Assembly (NCBI RefSeq): GCF_014898055.3 | Contig: NW_023605194.1 | Location: forward strand, 59,497,361-59,561,360 | Source of the DNA: Talpa occidentalis | Taxonomy: Eukaryota > Chordata > Mammalia > Eulipotyphla > Talpidae | Length of the DNA: 64,000 nucleotides | Reading direction: 5' to 3' | Part shown: positions 53,042-64,000 of the stretch, piece by piece | Layout of the letters: every line of letters begins with the position of its first letter | Position numbering within the stretch: the stretch's first letter is position 1 | Program-made: the position numbers and the translations under genes | Notes under the pieces: model-generated | Seen by the model: only the letters and a program-made list of their open reading frames with translations | Database searches by the model: none | What the model was told of the DNA's origin: nothing

Positions 53042-53620
53042 CCTACTTTCACAGTTCTGTTTTGTTTTGTTTTAAGATTTTATTTATTTATTTAAAATTT
53101 ATTTATTTTTATACAAGAGCTGGGGTATAGGCCAGTGGTGCGGGAGGGTGAGAGGACTCACTAGAGACAGAGCGGCAAACAGAACAGGCAGACAGACCGA
53201 AATACACTGCTGAGGGGAACAGTGGTTGCGACAGGAGAGGTCTGCAAAGCCCTGGCCAGCCGGGGATTGAACCTGTGCTGCAGAGGCTGTAGACAGCTTC
53301 CCAGCATTGTGCTCAACCTGCTGCGCCACTGGGGAGGCCCAGATTTTATTTATTTATTTTTGCATAGAAGAACTGAGGAACAGGCCAGAGGTGGGGCAGT
53401 GAGGAGATTCACCAGAGATAATGGGGAGCAGAGCAGGCAGATCTACTGAAACACACTGATGAGAGGAGAAGCAAGCAAAATAGGAGACATCTGCTGTGCC
53501 ATGTGGGTTAGCTCCCTGGCTAGGGATCGAACTCAGGCCATCACAGTTGGCCTTTGTGGTGGTAGCACTGAGATTTCAGTTAGGCCATCACAAAGTAGGG
53601 AGGATCCTACTTTCACAGTT
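53042..53620 (-). mobile_element. Outer tRNA-derived SINE (B-like), split by a second SINE
   Basis: CCTACTTTCACAGTT at 53042-53056 and 53606-53620 is the outer target duplication. The outer element is 53057-53093 plus 53341-53605. The body after the split reads TTTGCATAGAAGAACTGAGG to CTCCCTGGCTAGGGATCGAA and a diverged head AAGTAGGGAGGATC. Confidence 0.93.
53075..53359 (-). mobile_element. Inner tRNA-derived SINE (A) nested in the outer SINE
   Basis: AGATTTTATTTATTTATTT, part of the outer SINE tail, is duplicated at 53075-53093 and 53341-53359. The inner copy (53094-53340) has TTTATACAAGAGCTGGGG, GGGGATTGAACCTGTGCTGC and ends GCGCCACTGGGGAGGCCC, so it is subtype A. Confidence 0.95.
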
Positions 53621-53939
53621 TATAAAAAAGCAGAAAACATAGCAAAAACAAACATACACTTTGTACAATATACTGAATAGCTAGAGAAAGATGAAAAAGA
53701 CAGCTTTCAAACTTACTCTCTCAAAAGTAGTTGTACAAATGGCCTGGGGCAAGTTGAGAATGAGAGGATTTGGTTTGAAAGTTACTGTTGACATGAAGAC
53801 AAGCTTTGTCCTCCTATACTACTGAAAACAAAATAAGGTGGAATCAATGTATTAACAAAAGAAGCTGAAGGTGGAAAAATACTGCCAAATAATCCTCCAG
53901 CTGGTAGTCAGGGAAAATGGCAGAGGAAAGTATTGGATA
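53621..53939. other. Intron sequence without recognised element
   Basis: Nothing recognised. Confidence 0.45.
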
Positions 53940-54315
53940 AAAAAGGGCATCAACATTTGGCAAATGGGTAAGCAAATGTGGAACACTATTCAGTCATAAC
54001 AAGAATAAAGTATTGCTACATAATAGATACAGTCTAAGTGAAAGCAGTCACAAGGACCACTTACTATGATTCAATTTATCTTCAAAGTACATAATAGACA
54101 AATTTAGATAGAGAAAATAGATAAAAGGCTGTCTTGGATTAGATAGGATGGAGGGATTAGGGTGTGAGAGATTTGGGGTACAGGGCTTCTTTTGGGAGCA
54201 ATAAAAATGTTCTAAATATGCCTGTGGTATATATATATATAACATTCCATAGAATTGAACACCTTAAATGAGCAAACTGCATGGGATGTGAATTAAATCT
54301 CAATATTACTATTAA
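53940..54315 (+). mobile_element. Old L1 3' end
   Basis: GTGGAACACTATTCAGTCAT, AAGTGAAAGCAGTCACAAGG, ACCACTTACTATGATTCAAT, GCAATAAAAATGTTCTAAAT and ATGGGATGTGAATTAAATCT follow the L1M ORF2-end and 3' UTR order. A short TA run lies at 54228-54242. Confidence 0.8.
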
Positions 54316-56427
54316 AAATGAGGATTTAGCACAGGGACATAGTAACTGCTCAATTATTAGATTAGCCACTGCCATTCACAGTATCCTATTGTCCTTTATG
54401 GAAAGGTTTAGGAATCAGATGCTTTGGTTTTCCACTTTTCCTCAAATTACATCTCTTCTACTTTCTTTAGAACATTCAATACTTTTTTTTACCATGTGTG
54501 ACCTCATTTTCTTTCCATAATTACCAATCATTTCTTCTCAACTTCACTCAATGAATAAGGATGAAAAGATATTCTTAGTTACGCAAAAATGACTAAGTAT
54601 TTCTTACTATTAGCATATTTAACCTACCTAATTATATTTCTTAACTAAAACTATACCTTCATTCCTTGTTCACAAATGACAACTTTTCCTCAACTGATCC
54701 TTTGCTACCCAAATAAACAAAGAGAAAAGAATCATCTTCCTCTAGGATGTGCTGATAAAATGTTTCCCTATTAAGAAGTTCACACCAGTTTCTCTGGAGT
54801 TAAAATCAAATTACACTGCGTGTCTAATCTTCCCATAAACTGGGAGCTTCCTAAATTTATCTAAGCCTGAATTTTCATCTCTTAAATTTTTATTCAAACT
54901 TTATGGTCTAGTTCAAGAATTCTTATCCTAGTAGAATTCTGGCTTTGTGAAACACACACACACACACACACACACACAACTTCCAACTTACATTTGAAAT
55001 GTAGCATTTTAAATCGACAACCCACATTAGTTTAACCATACTTGACACAGTAAACCAACAGAAATCACATTTTCTTATTATGTGACAGCTGTTGCAATTT
55101 TCTTTAAATATTATTATGCTTATCACTTCTTCAAACTCATTATTGTGATTAAACACACTGTTAGATCTTAATATTTCATGTGTTAATGAAGAATGTATGT
55201 TTCAATGAATCATACATTTTTATTATGTTAGTTATTGATTTTTTGCATAACTGACTTCCTTTGTAATCTAAAGTTGTCAATTGTCTGCAATTAAAGTATT
55301 ATGAAATGAGGTCCTTAATCTTCAGAGTTCTGTGGGAGTACCAGCACAAAAAAAGATTAAGAGCAACTGAGTAAATGAATAAATGTCTAATATACACAAA
55401 ATATTTAACTTTTCTTGATCATTAATTTGTCATTCAGACTTTCAAGGTTTTACTACAGTAAAAGTCCAACCTAAAAAAAAAAAAGATAAAGATCCCTTTT
55501 TTCCACCTGTTGAAATACCTGCCTTCTTGCCTTCCTTCTACCTATTACCTCCAACTCAACCTCATCATAAAGTCTTCCTTAGGTCAGTCTAGGAAATCTC
55601 ACCCTTTCCAGCACACTGATAAAACTCTGCCATATAAAGAGATACATAGCTCCAACTGCTTATTCAAGATGTCTTCAAAATTTCCATACAAGTTCCTTTG
55701 TGTTTGTTCCCTCTTTTAAACTGAATATTTTTAGATTAATGTATTATGCTCCTTCTTCATAGACTCAAACCACAATATTAACAGCTATCACTGAGGACCC
55801 AGAATTTGTATGAGAAAGAAAAGAAATACCAGGTTAAAGGAGGAAAAAACAAAAAAATAATTATCCTAGCTTGATGGAATATTGGTTAGACATTCAGCAC
55901 CATGGGTTGCATCTCATTGCTTGCCAACTAAGATCAGTTTCTCACCTTGGAGAATTATTATATTAATATGTTTGATTACAGGAGGGGTGGGAGTGTTGGG
56001 TCTATCAGTACAAGTCTAATCACAAAGAAAAATTCTATCATAAGATGCATGTTTAAGTGAAACTATAAAAAGTATAAACTTGATCCTGGATATTAGAAAA
56101 AAGTTTTGTCTCAACACATTTATAAGAATTATCCTACTCTATTACTAAGGAACTTTTGTAAAGAAACCCAATATGTTTAAATATTTAAGAGGATGTGAAG
56201 TTCTACCTAGTCTTGAGCAGCAGTGAATTTAAGAAATTCCTGTAGAAATATTATTCCTAATGATTTAGCACTATCCGTGAGAAATATGTCCCTATTAAAA
56301 AATGTCCTGAATCATTTATGTATTAAATTTAAGCACCTCTAAATGGCACTAAAATCCATATCCTTTTATAATTTTTTTCTAGATTTTTAGTTCATTCACT
56401 GACTCATGTCAAGAATACACAAGAACA
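54316..56427. other. Intron sequence, possible L2 remnant
   Basis: The pyrimidine-rich part at about 55495-55640 resembles L2 (+) weakly. A CA microsatellite is listed separately. No gene seen. Confidence 0.45.
54952..54979. repeat. (AC)14 microsatellite
   Basis: Uninterrupted AC run. Confidence 0.93.
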
Positions 56428-56696
56428 GGCCTCCCCAATGGCGCAGCGGGTTGAGCGCTGCGCTGTGAAGCTGTCCACAGCCTCTAAAGGGCGGGTTCAG
56501 TTCCTGGCCAGCCAGGGAGATTCCCACATGGTGCGGCAGACCTCTCCTTCCTTGCCTGCTGTTCCCCTCAGCAGTGTCTTGGGTCCATCTTCCTGTTCTG
56601 CTCCCCACTCTGTCTCTGGTGAATTCTCTCACCCTCTCACGCCTCTGGCCTGTACCCCAGTTCTTGTATAAATAAATAAATCTTTAAAAAAAAAAG
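56428..56696 (+). mobile_element. tRNA-derived SINE, subtype A
   Basis: Head GGCCTCCCCAATGGCGCAGC with GGGTTGAGCGCTGCGCTGTG, B box GCGGGTTCAGTTCC, tail TTGTATAAATAAATAAATCT. The target duplication is unclear. Confidence 0.92.
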
Positions 56697-57536
56697 TAAA
56701 CAAGTTTTCATTTGAGCAATTTGTTTCTTCTTTCATAAACTGTTTCCCATCACACCCATACCCCAGAGAAGTAAATAAAAGGAATTTGCACACTGGTTCA
56801 AGACAGGATAATCATTAGCAACATAGCCAAAGTTAAATATTATATTTAAAGTTATGAAGATTATGAAATAGATGTTAAATTAATGTCCTTCTGTCCCAAA
56901 TGGCTTTAACATAAAAACTGGAATATAAAAATACACTGAAATATAAGAAAACAGATATAGAACATTAGGATTCAGAATACAGATACAATAGAGAAGACTG
57001 CTGGTACAGTGTGTTTTTAATTATACTCGAACATTGAGAAAATACGTTGCTTTGTGTATCTGCAGCTTCACAGGGAAAAATAGTGGTAAAGTTCACTAGC
57101 CCTGGGCCTTTATTTTTAATGTTCATGTGAAAGACTTTGAAGTTCTTGGTCTCTATTGGGGAAGTATAAACTCATGAAAGATGGCATGGGGCCAACTCAC
57201 ACCTCCAGGATTATAAAGTAAGAATAAAATTAAAGTTCTTCAGTGAGACCAAGACAAAAGAGCTTACATAAGCCCTTCACATTTCCCACATATTTTATTC
57301 ATTACAAAGCACAGCAAAGTCAGATTTTTTTCTGTGCTAAACCACCCTGTAGGAAACACTATTTAGCTTCATTTTGGGCAGTTTGCATGTTTGATCACAA
57401 CTAACATTCAGTTGCATTCATGAGCAGTTTTTTGGCTAAAGGGAAGCTTAAACAAGTATGGGGACATAGTTTCTCAAACAGAAAAACAATTTTTCACAGC
57501 AATTTCTATAAGAGAAATTAATGTAATCCATTAATA
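56697..57536. other. Intron sequence without recognised element
   Basis: Nothing recognised. Confidence 0.5.
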
Positions 57537-57863
57537 AGGATTTTTCTTTTCTTTTTTTTTTAAAAGATTTATTTTTTATTTATTTATACAAGCACTGGGT
57601 ACAGTCAGAAGCACGGGAGGGTGAGAGAATTCACCAGAGCCAGAGCGGGATGCAGAGCGGGGAGCAGAGCAGGCAGAAGGACCGAAGCACACTGCTGAGG
57701 GGAGCAGCAGGCGGCAGGAGAGGTCTGCGCGCCATGTGGGACCCTCCTCCGGTGGCTGGGGAGCAGCTGGGAATCGAACCAGCGCTGCAGAGGCTGCTGG
57801 CAGCTTCGCAACCCAGTGCTCAACCGCTGCGCCACTGGGGAGGCCCAGGATTTTTATTTTCTT
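57537..57863 (-). mobile_element. tRNA-derived SINE, subtype A, 'GGGTACAGTCAGA' lineage
   Basis: The SINE is 57554-57846, flanked by AGGATTTTTCTTTTCTT (57537-57553) and AGGATTTTTATTTTCTT (57847-57863). It contains a short internal GAGCGGGATGCAGAGCGGGG duplication and an intact reversed B box (GGGAATCGAACCAGCGC). Sister of the copy at 15520-15796. Confidence 0.95.
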
Positions 57864-60800
57864 AAAAAAACACCATTAGCAGATATCAACCAAAGATATG
57901 CTATTAGTATAATAGAAGATAATGGCATAGAGATAGATCTCTGGTTGTTTTTTTCCATTTCCTGTGGAAAAAATATTACAAACTGGTACTCAATAAGTCT
58001 ATCTAATCAATGGTTAAGAACCTGCTTCTTCAGTCTACAGATTATTATACTGATTTCAGCCAAAAGGCTGAGAAATGACCCTAGTCTACAGGTTAAAATG
58101 CTGTCACAATCCTATGAGCCTGGTTGAATTTCACAAGGAAAGTAATACTCTTCCCTTTATGTGGATATCTGTTATGATAGTGTCAAAATGAATGAAAAGT
58201 ATGGACAGATGAAAACCCTTCAAAGATGACCCAGTCCTGAGTGAGAGACAGACACATTCAGAGACACAGACCACAGAATAAACAACACTTTAATTGATGA
58301 GAAAACATGGATGTTAACTTGATAAAAGATTCAGAACTTTCAATGGGCATCTACCTAGTGTCTCTCTGTGGCCAGTGTAAACATGATACCTTCCATGACA
58401 TTAGATTCTAGGTTCAACAATCATTACCTCTACATATTAATGAACAGCCATTTATAATCTCAAGTTTTATTATCATGGACAAGAAGATAATGAAATTTTC
58501 TCTACAATATTCAAAATAGACATATTAAAGATTTTTCCAATTCCACCCAGGCATGCTGTAGACAAGTATTCAAAAGTAATTGTAGTGATGATTGAGTTAG
58601 TATGACTTTCTGCTGAAGACACATGTATTATGTCTAATACATGTTATGTGTTAGTTACAGGGTGGTGTTAGATACATATGTCATAGGTATTGCTGAAGAG
58701 GGAAGAAGAGTTAGAGAAAAGGCTCAGACAGAAAAATGTGAATGGCAGGGAAGCAAAATGTGGAATAATAAAGTTAATCTGTTATGACTTACTAAATATC
58801 ACTTTCATTGAAACAGTTAAATGAGAAATAAATGGCAGAATACCAATCAACTGAAAGAAAATCCAGAATATCTGATTCAGTGAATATCACCTTTGGACTT
58901 CACTTCTTAAGGGCAGGCAAATCTTTTCAGATGAATATCCCAGTTTCACAAAAATAATGAACATCTTCTGGCTGAATATTTGGGCAGGGTTTAGGGGTTA
59001 ATGTGAAGACATTTAAGAAAGATGAGCTCTTTTTAAGCAGACGGTTTTAGTTTTGAAGAGCCGCAAGGCTATTTTTAACTGACTTATTCAGTTAGCATGG
59101 CAGGGCAGTTGTAGACAGTGGAGAATTATGTGTCCAGCCATACAAGACATTTTAAGACCTATGAGTCTTCCCCAAACATAATGTTATAAAATGTCCTTTT
59201 GCTAAAAATACTGGAATCAAGTAATTATCTACTTTTGAATTTTAATGAATAGGCCATCTGTTCATTCAAATTGAAAAAATTAAAATTTTCTACAAATTAA
59301 CGACTTAATGAGATGTCCCTTGTGACTAAATCTCCTTTGCTGCTTTTTGTTATATTGAACCTGAAGGTGACACGTAACATATTACACCAAGTTTTATAAA
59401 CTAGAGGATGGAAAAATGTTTTTTCCTGATCATGGAATAATCACAGTATCTGTTCCTTTGACAGATTATATTAATAACTATCAAAGGCTAACTTATTATC
59501 AGAATTTCCACAAACACGCTATTAAAATGAATCACTAGGAAGAAAAATGTGCCCCATTTCATCTGTGATGATTATTACAAAGCTTTAAATTCTAAACACT
59601 GTTTGAGTAATAATACTTGTTTTCAATCTCCTTATCATCCCTTTCAAGAACACTGTTTTCTTGGCGTTGTGCTTTTCAACAGGGTAGGTATTTGTTACAT
59701 GTGGTTATTTAAATATAAGTTAATTAAAAATGAAATTTAACATTCATTTCCTCTATTGCTTTAACCATACAGCACATGCCCTAAGTGGCTATCATAATGG
59801 ACAATGCAGATGTTTCCATTCTTTCTTATTCTCTAACAATCTGAGAATTATTCCTTCTTTCTGAAGTGAAGACCAACTTTTTACTTATACTCAGCCATAA
59901 ATATTTATTTTCAGCCATTCTCAAGCCTAACCCTGCTCAGTTCAAAATCACATACCTTTCCACAGTTAGTTGACTTATCTCTTTCAGTTTAAATCTTCAA
60001 AGGGAAAACAGATATTCTGTGTATTGTTTTAGGAAACAACAAAATTGATAGCACTTTATAAATAATTCATAATTGCAGCAAGACTTTGGCAGAAAATATA
60101 CTTCATTCATACCAGTAGCTGAAGCTTTAAGTCTTATTAAAAATGAAAATACTATTACAATCTGAAATTACATCTAAGTTATCAAATTAGTATGCCTGAT
60201 ATCATAGTTACACAAAGTATTCAGGATGCTTGCTGCCTCATAGAAATGCGGCTGCTTTGTCTTCTCTTATTATCCACAGCTAAAGGCAGGTTCTTTGCAT
60301 AATGTGATTAAGTTGAACTAGGACTGAATCATCTTATTTGAACTTATTTAGTAGCAACTTTAAATGTGTATACTCTTGTCATTTGGGATTTAATTTACAA
60401 GATAGAACTGGTTATTGAAGGAACACATAATTCAATCATTTTCAAGTCTGGCCCTTGCCTTAAGCTGTGGTTCCATTCATTCTCTAGAACCTGGTCCTCC
60501 TTTATCACCCCCCCCACCCCTGCCTCCCCAAGTACAAACACCCCACAGCAGCCTGCTTAAGGCAAAAAATGTAGAGACTCAGTTCTTTGTCTTTGGTTTT
60601 GCTTTCCAAAGCCCTCCATGCTAAGACCCTGTTATCTAGACCTTAACCATTTCAAGGTAATTTTTCACAGTTATCACAATATGCAACTGGTATAAAAATA
60701 ATCAAAATTTCCTCTATTTCCATCATATTTCTTCCTGTACCCCTTATCCCCTCTGTTCATGGTTCTTTATTTAAGAAAGTATTTCCTCCCCAAAGGCTCT

Positions 60801-60984
60801 TTATCTTCTCTTTTTCTAGCAGTTAATGAGTGCACAATTTGATCTATTTTAAGAGAAAGTTGGAGTCACTTCTTTGCAAGAAGTGAATATACTTTTACTA
60901 ATTTACAGAAGATGGATTGCTTTATTATTGATTTAATCAGGCTTTCAAATCTGTAGTAGTTATTAATACGTGTTCTTTTCTAGC
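57864..60984. other. Intron sequence without recognised element
   Basis: About 3.1 kb. Short frames at 59549-59740 and 60366-60624 lack domain signal. Nothing recognised. Confidence 0.5.
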
Positions 60985-61135
60985 CACACTGTATCTGTAT
61001 TTTTAAGTACTAATGCCAGTGCCCCAACCCCAGGTCAAGTAAACCAAGATCTGTAGACTATGGGGTGCTAACTCTGGCAGTTCTTCTAGTCCCTAGGTGA
61101 TTTCCATTTGCTAATTTGTGGGCCTAAGGACCACT
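60985..61135 (+). mobile_element. Possible hAT MER-type relic
   Basis: CTAATGCCAGTGCCCCAACC with CCAGGTCAAGTAAACCAAGA, TCTGTAG, CCCTAGGTGATTTCCATTTG and GGACCACTGT follow the order of short Charlie-type elements. Diverged, no clear ends. Confidence 0.45.
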
Positions 61136-61443
61136 GTAACTTATACAATATCTGATTAAAAAAAGACAGTCACCCAGTAAACAAGACAAGGATGCCCACA
61201 TTTGGGGCCTGAGGATAGGCAGAAGGGAGGGATTCTATTTGGAAGGGGAAAATGAGATAACTTTTGTAAAAACCATTTGAATCATAGGAGCATGACAATC
61301 ATGGGGGATATTAGAATTGGTCTGGTCTGCCCAGAGAACAAAAGAAATAGGAAAGATTCATGGTTATAGACAATAAAAATTTAAATTCATGCTATTATTA
61401 GCAAATGTCTTCAGATGAATAATGTTTTTTCAAGAAAGAAAGA

Positions 61444-61688
61444 CATTAAGGCAGGGGTTGGCAAACTTTTATTGTGAAGGAACAGATCGTAAATGTTTTA
61501 GGCTTTGCAGGACATATGGTCTCTGTTGCAGCTACTCAACTCTCACTGCAGCATGAAAACAGTCATAGGCAACAGACAAACGTATGAATGTCTGAGCATG
61601 GCTGCATTCTAGTGAAGCTTCACTTACAAAAACCAGGCAGAGGGCTGAGTCTGGTCTGTACCAGAGCCTTGCCAACCCTACATTAAGG
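61444..61688 (+). mobile_element. MER5A-like hAT-Charlie element, full length with 8-bp duplication
   Basis: CATTAAGG at 61444-61451 and 61681-61688 brackets a 229-bp element (61452-61680). It starts CAGGGGTTGGCAAACTTTTA, continues TTTAGGCTTTGCAGGACATA, TGGTCTCTGTTGCAGCTACT and ACTTACAAAAACCAGGCAGA, and ends GCCTTGCCAACCCTA. The terminal inverted repeats and 8-bp duplication are diagnostic of hAT. Confidence 0.95.
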
Positions 61689-62709
61689 AATATAGTTAGA
61701 CAATTTCTTCAAAACTATTATGCTAGATTTTTTTTTTTTTAAATTCCCATCACCATATCTGCCAACTCACATCTCTTCTACAATGAGACCTCACCACTCC
61801 CCCTTCAAAAGGTGGTTTCTATTTTCAACAGTCTTAAATCTGGCCAGGATGTAAACCTGGTTTAGCCAATGGAGCAGGAAGGAAATGTTGCCATCCTGGC
61901 AGCACCTGCTTCCTGCTTCTTGGAATGCTCCCCCTCAGTATCCAGTAGCAACGTGAGACTCTTAAGCTACCACGGGGTCAATGTTTAGTTGCTCCATTTA
62001 AATCTTCAATCGATGGCCACAACTGACTGCCCGTCATATGGCCAAGCTATCTCGAACATGCAGGGAGCTGATTATCCAGACAGCTCTGTTATCTGACTAT
62101 AAGCACATGAGAGTTCCCCAAAACACCTACCAAGCCCAAGCAACACATAGCACTGTGATAACAGTTCTTAATCATTAACTGATATGCTACAAAACAAGTA
62201 GAACAACATTTTTTCTGCTAATATAAATGCCTTTTGTTGGATAGATTCAGATGTTTCTCATTTTGTCCAACTAAAGGAAAATAATTCTTCTAAAATTCAT
62301 GAAATAACCTTATTTACTTTAAGTCACATGTCTAGGTCACTTATAAGCACAACGGCTTTATTAAATCCATTAAGACAGCAATTTAAGGCTAAACATTCTT
62401 CACCCATGTTAATCATCACAGATAAATTCAGACATATTTGTATTGTGCAGGGAAAGAGATGTGCTGAGAAAAACTGTTTATGTTTGAGCTATACTATTAT
62501 CTGTTAAAAGTGAGGAAGAGAGGTAGGGTGGAACCAGTAAATATTACTGTATCAGTGGGATTTTAAAACAGAATTGCTATCAGAAATCAACTATATAATT
62601 AAATTAGGTTAACGCTAAATAGAGCTCATTTTTAAATCTTTTCCAGTAACATACTACTAAAAATAATTTCAGAACTGACAAAGATGTAACATTTTTTCCA
62701 TTCTATTTT
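61689..62709. other. Intron sequence without recognised element
   Basis: Nothing recognised. Confidence 0.5.
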
Positions 62710-63228
62710 TAATTACTTTTTAAATCAAATTTTACTGATTTGCCATTTTTTACATAGCTGTATAATTTGGGGGGGTACAATTTCACACCTTAACATATGC
62801 ACATGCTTCATCTGCCTTCCATCAAAGTTCCACGGCTAATACAATGGCATGTTAACCTCCTCCTATACCCCTCACAATTTTTTTTCCCCACACAGAGTCT
62901 AAGCTATTTTTGTTGTATTTTGCCAGTTTGTTTTCTTTGGCTATTTATATATTCTACATATGAGAGAAACCATCTGGTAATTGCCTTTCACTTTCTGACT
63001 TATTTCACTTAGCATAATCACATCAAGAGCCATCCATTTTGTCCCAAAAGGAACTACTTCATCTTTTCAAATAGCTGAGTGGTGTTACTTTGAGTAAATA
63101 TTCCACAATTTCTTTTTCTAGTCATCTGTCAGTGGCATTTCAGGTTGATTCCATGTCTTAGATATTGTGCATAATGTTGCTATGAACATAGGAGTGCATA
63201 AGTCTTTTCATATTAGTGTTATCATAGT
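62710..63228 (-). mobile_element. Old L1 3' end
   Basis: TTACATAGCTGTATAATTTG, TATTTCACTTAGCATAATCA, AAATAGCTGAGTGGTGTTAC and TTGTGCATAATGTTGCTATG with AACATAGGAGTGCATAAG are reverse-strand L1 3' UTR and ORF2 end. The frame at 62797-63012 is antisense L1. Confidence 0.9.
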
Positions 63229-63325
63229 TCCAGCATTCAGTGCAAAGCTTGATTTACAGTAGATTCTCAAATTTTGATTGTAGCTGATTAGCTCCAATGT
63301 CCATTCACATAATAATCACAATGAT

Positions 63326-63678
63326 GAGGGCCTCCCTGGTGGCGCAAGGGGTTAAGACGCAACTTATGAAGCTATCTGCAGCCACTGCAACATGGAGTTC
63401 GAACCCCAGCCAGGGAGCTACCCATATGGCACAGCAGATCTCTTCTGACTCGCCCACTGCTCCCCTCAGCAGTATACTTCAGTCAATCTGCCTGTTCTTT
63501 TTTTTTATTTTTAAAGATTTATTCACTCATGCATACAAGAACTGGGGTACAGGCCAGAGGGGGAACAGAATAGGCAGATTGTGCCTGTCTCAGGTGAATC
63601 CTCTCACCCCTCCCCCCACACTTCTGACCTGTACCCCAGTTCTTGTATACATAAATAAACAAATCTTAAAAAAAAAAG
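63326..63678 (+). mobile_element. tRNA-derived SINE (B) carrying an inverted copy of its own tail
   Basis: Starts GGGCCTCCCTGGTGGCGCAA with GGGGTTAAGACGCAACTTAT. At about 63497, after AATCTGCCTGTTCT, it switches to T-rich sequence and an inverted SINE tail (ATTTATTCACTCATGCATAC, AAGAACTGGGGTACAGGCCA) with AACAGAATAGGCAGATTG. It then resumes as CTCAGGTGAATCCTCTCACC to TTGTATACATAAATAAACAA. The 135-codon frame at 63297-63704 merely reads through it. Confidence 0.9.
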
Positions 63679-64000
63679 ACTGGCTCTTAGTCTTTAGTGT
63701 TTAATTGCCAATTTCTCGATAAATTGCATCCATTTGATGATCACCATTCAATATATCATAACATAGAAATGAAACAGCTTCTACAGAGGTCAAGCAATTG
63801 GAAAGACAAGATTTAAGAAAAAAACGATAAAGAATACTGTATTCATGGAGACAATGTTTCTTTTTTCTGTTGTCTCATGTTCTCTAAATTTTAGGGGATT
63901 TTAATATTTCAAGTTCATGATTATTATATCTATTCTTTTCCTGACTTTATAGACTCCTATCACATCCTCCTCCTAGCTCCATTTGAGATACAGCCAAGAA
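63679..64000. other. Intron sequence without recognised element
   Basis: Nothing recognised up to the window end. Confidence 0.45.

Noticed and set aside
53042..53620. Repeat-spacer pattern suggesting a CRISPR-like array
   Set aside because: The repeats are SINE target duplications and AT-rich tails, and this is a mammalian intron.
63297..63704. 135-codon ORF, the longest in the window
   Set aside because: It lies almost wholly on the fold-back SINE. Similar SINE-derived frames recur at other copies.

Overview
This is a 64 kb piece of a mammalian nuclear genome. It is AT-rich and has no operon structure, no ribosome binding sites and no long ORFs, but it is crowded with L1 LINEs, MIR and L2 relics, hAT-Charlie DNA transposon relics and about 21 full or partial copies of one tRNA-derived SINE. 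That SINE opens with a conserved GGCCTCCCTGGTGGCGCA block, has a TCTCTGGTGAATCC block in its body and ends in an AAATAAATCTT(A)n tail. It is not primate Alu, rodent B1, carnivore, pig, horse or ruminant SINE. My best guess is a rhinolophoid bat (Rhin-1-like SINE), but that is recalled knowledge, not something the sequence proves.

The only protein-coding sequence I can support is one 114-bp exon on the minus strand at 39055-39168. It encodes part of the first cyclic-nucleotide-binding domain of cGMP-dependent protein kinase 1 (PRKG1). The rest of the window is therefore PRKG1 intron: 39169-64000 is the upstream intron and 1-39054 the downstream one. PRKG1 is known for very large introns, so one exon in 64 kb is as expected.

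Layout: 1-8 kb holds SINEs and old MIRs. 8.7-10.1 kb holds a SINE, a young truncated L1 and another SINE. 10.9-19.3 kb holds old L1, MIR, L2 and MER20 relics with SINEs, ending in SINE and L1 insertions that share one target site. 20.1-21.2 kb is an old L1 3' end. 24.9-25.4 kb is a decayed RPL27A processed pseudogene. 33.2-33.9 kb is a young L1 with a perfect target-site duplication. 39.06-39.17 kb is the PRKG1 exon, with an L1 about 80 bp upstream of its acceptor. 41.2-45.5 kb is a nested minus-strand L1 block. 46.5-48 kb is a plus-strand L1. 50.9-53.6 kb has a hAT element split by a SINE and a SINE inside a SINE. 61.45 kb is a complete MER5A-like element, and 62.7-63.7 kb holds an L1 and a fold-back SINE.

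I found no evidence of a new biological system. The interesting signals are the insertion histories (nested, re-used and inverted insertions, two mosaic SINE subfamilies), an L1 close to a splice acceptor, and a small insertion with a long target-site duplication that I could not assign to a known family.
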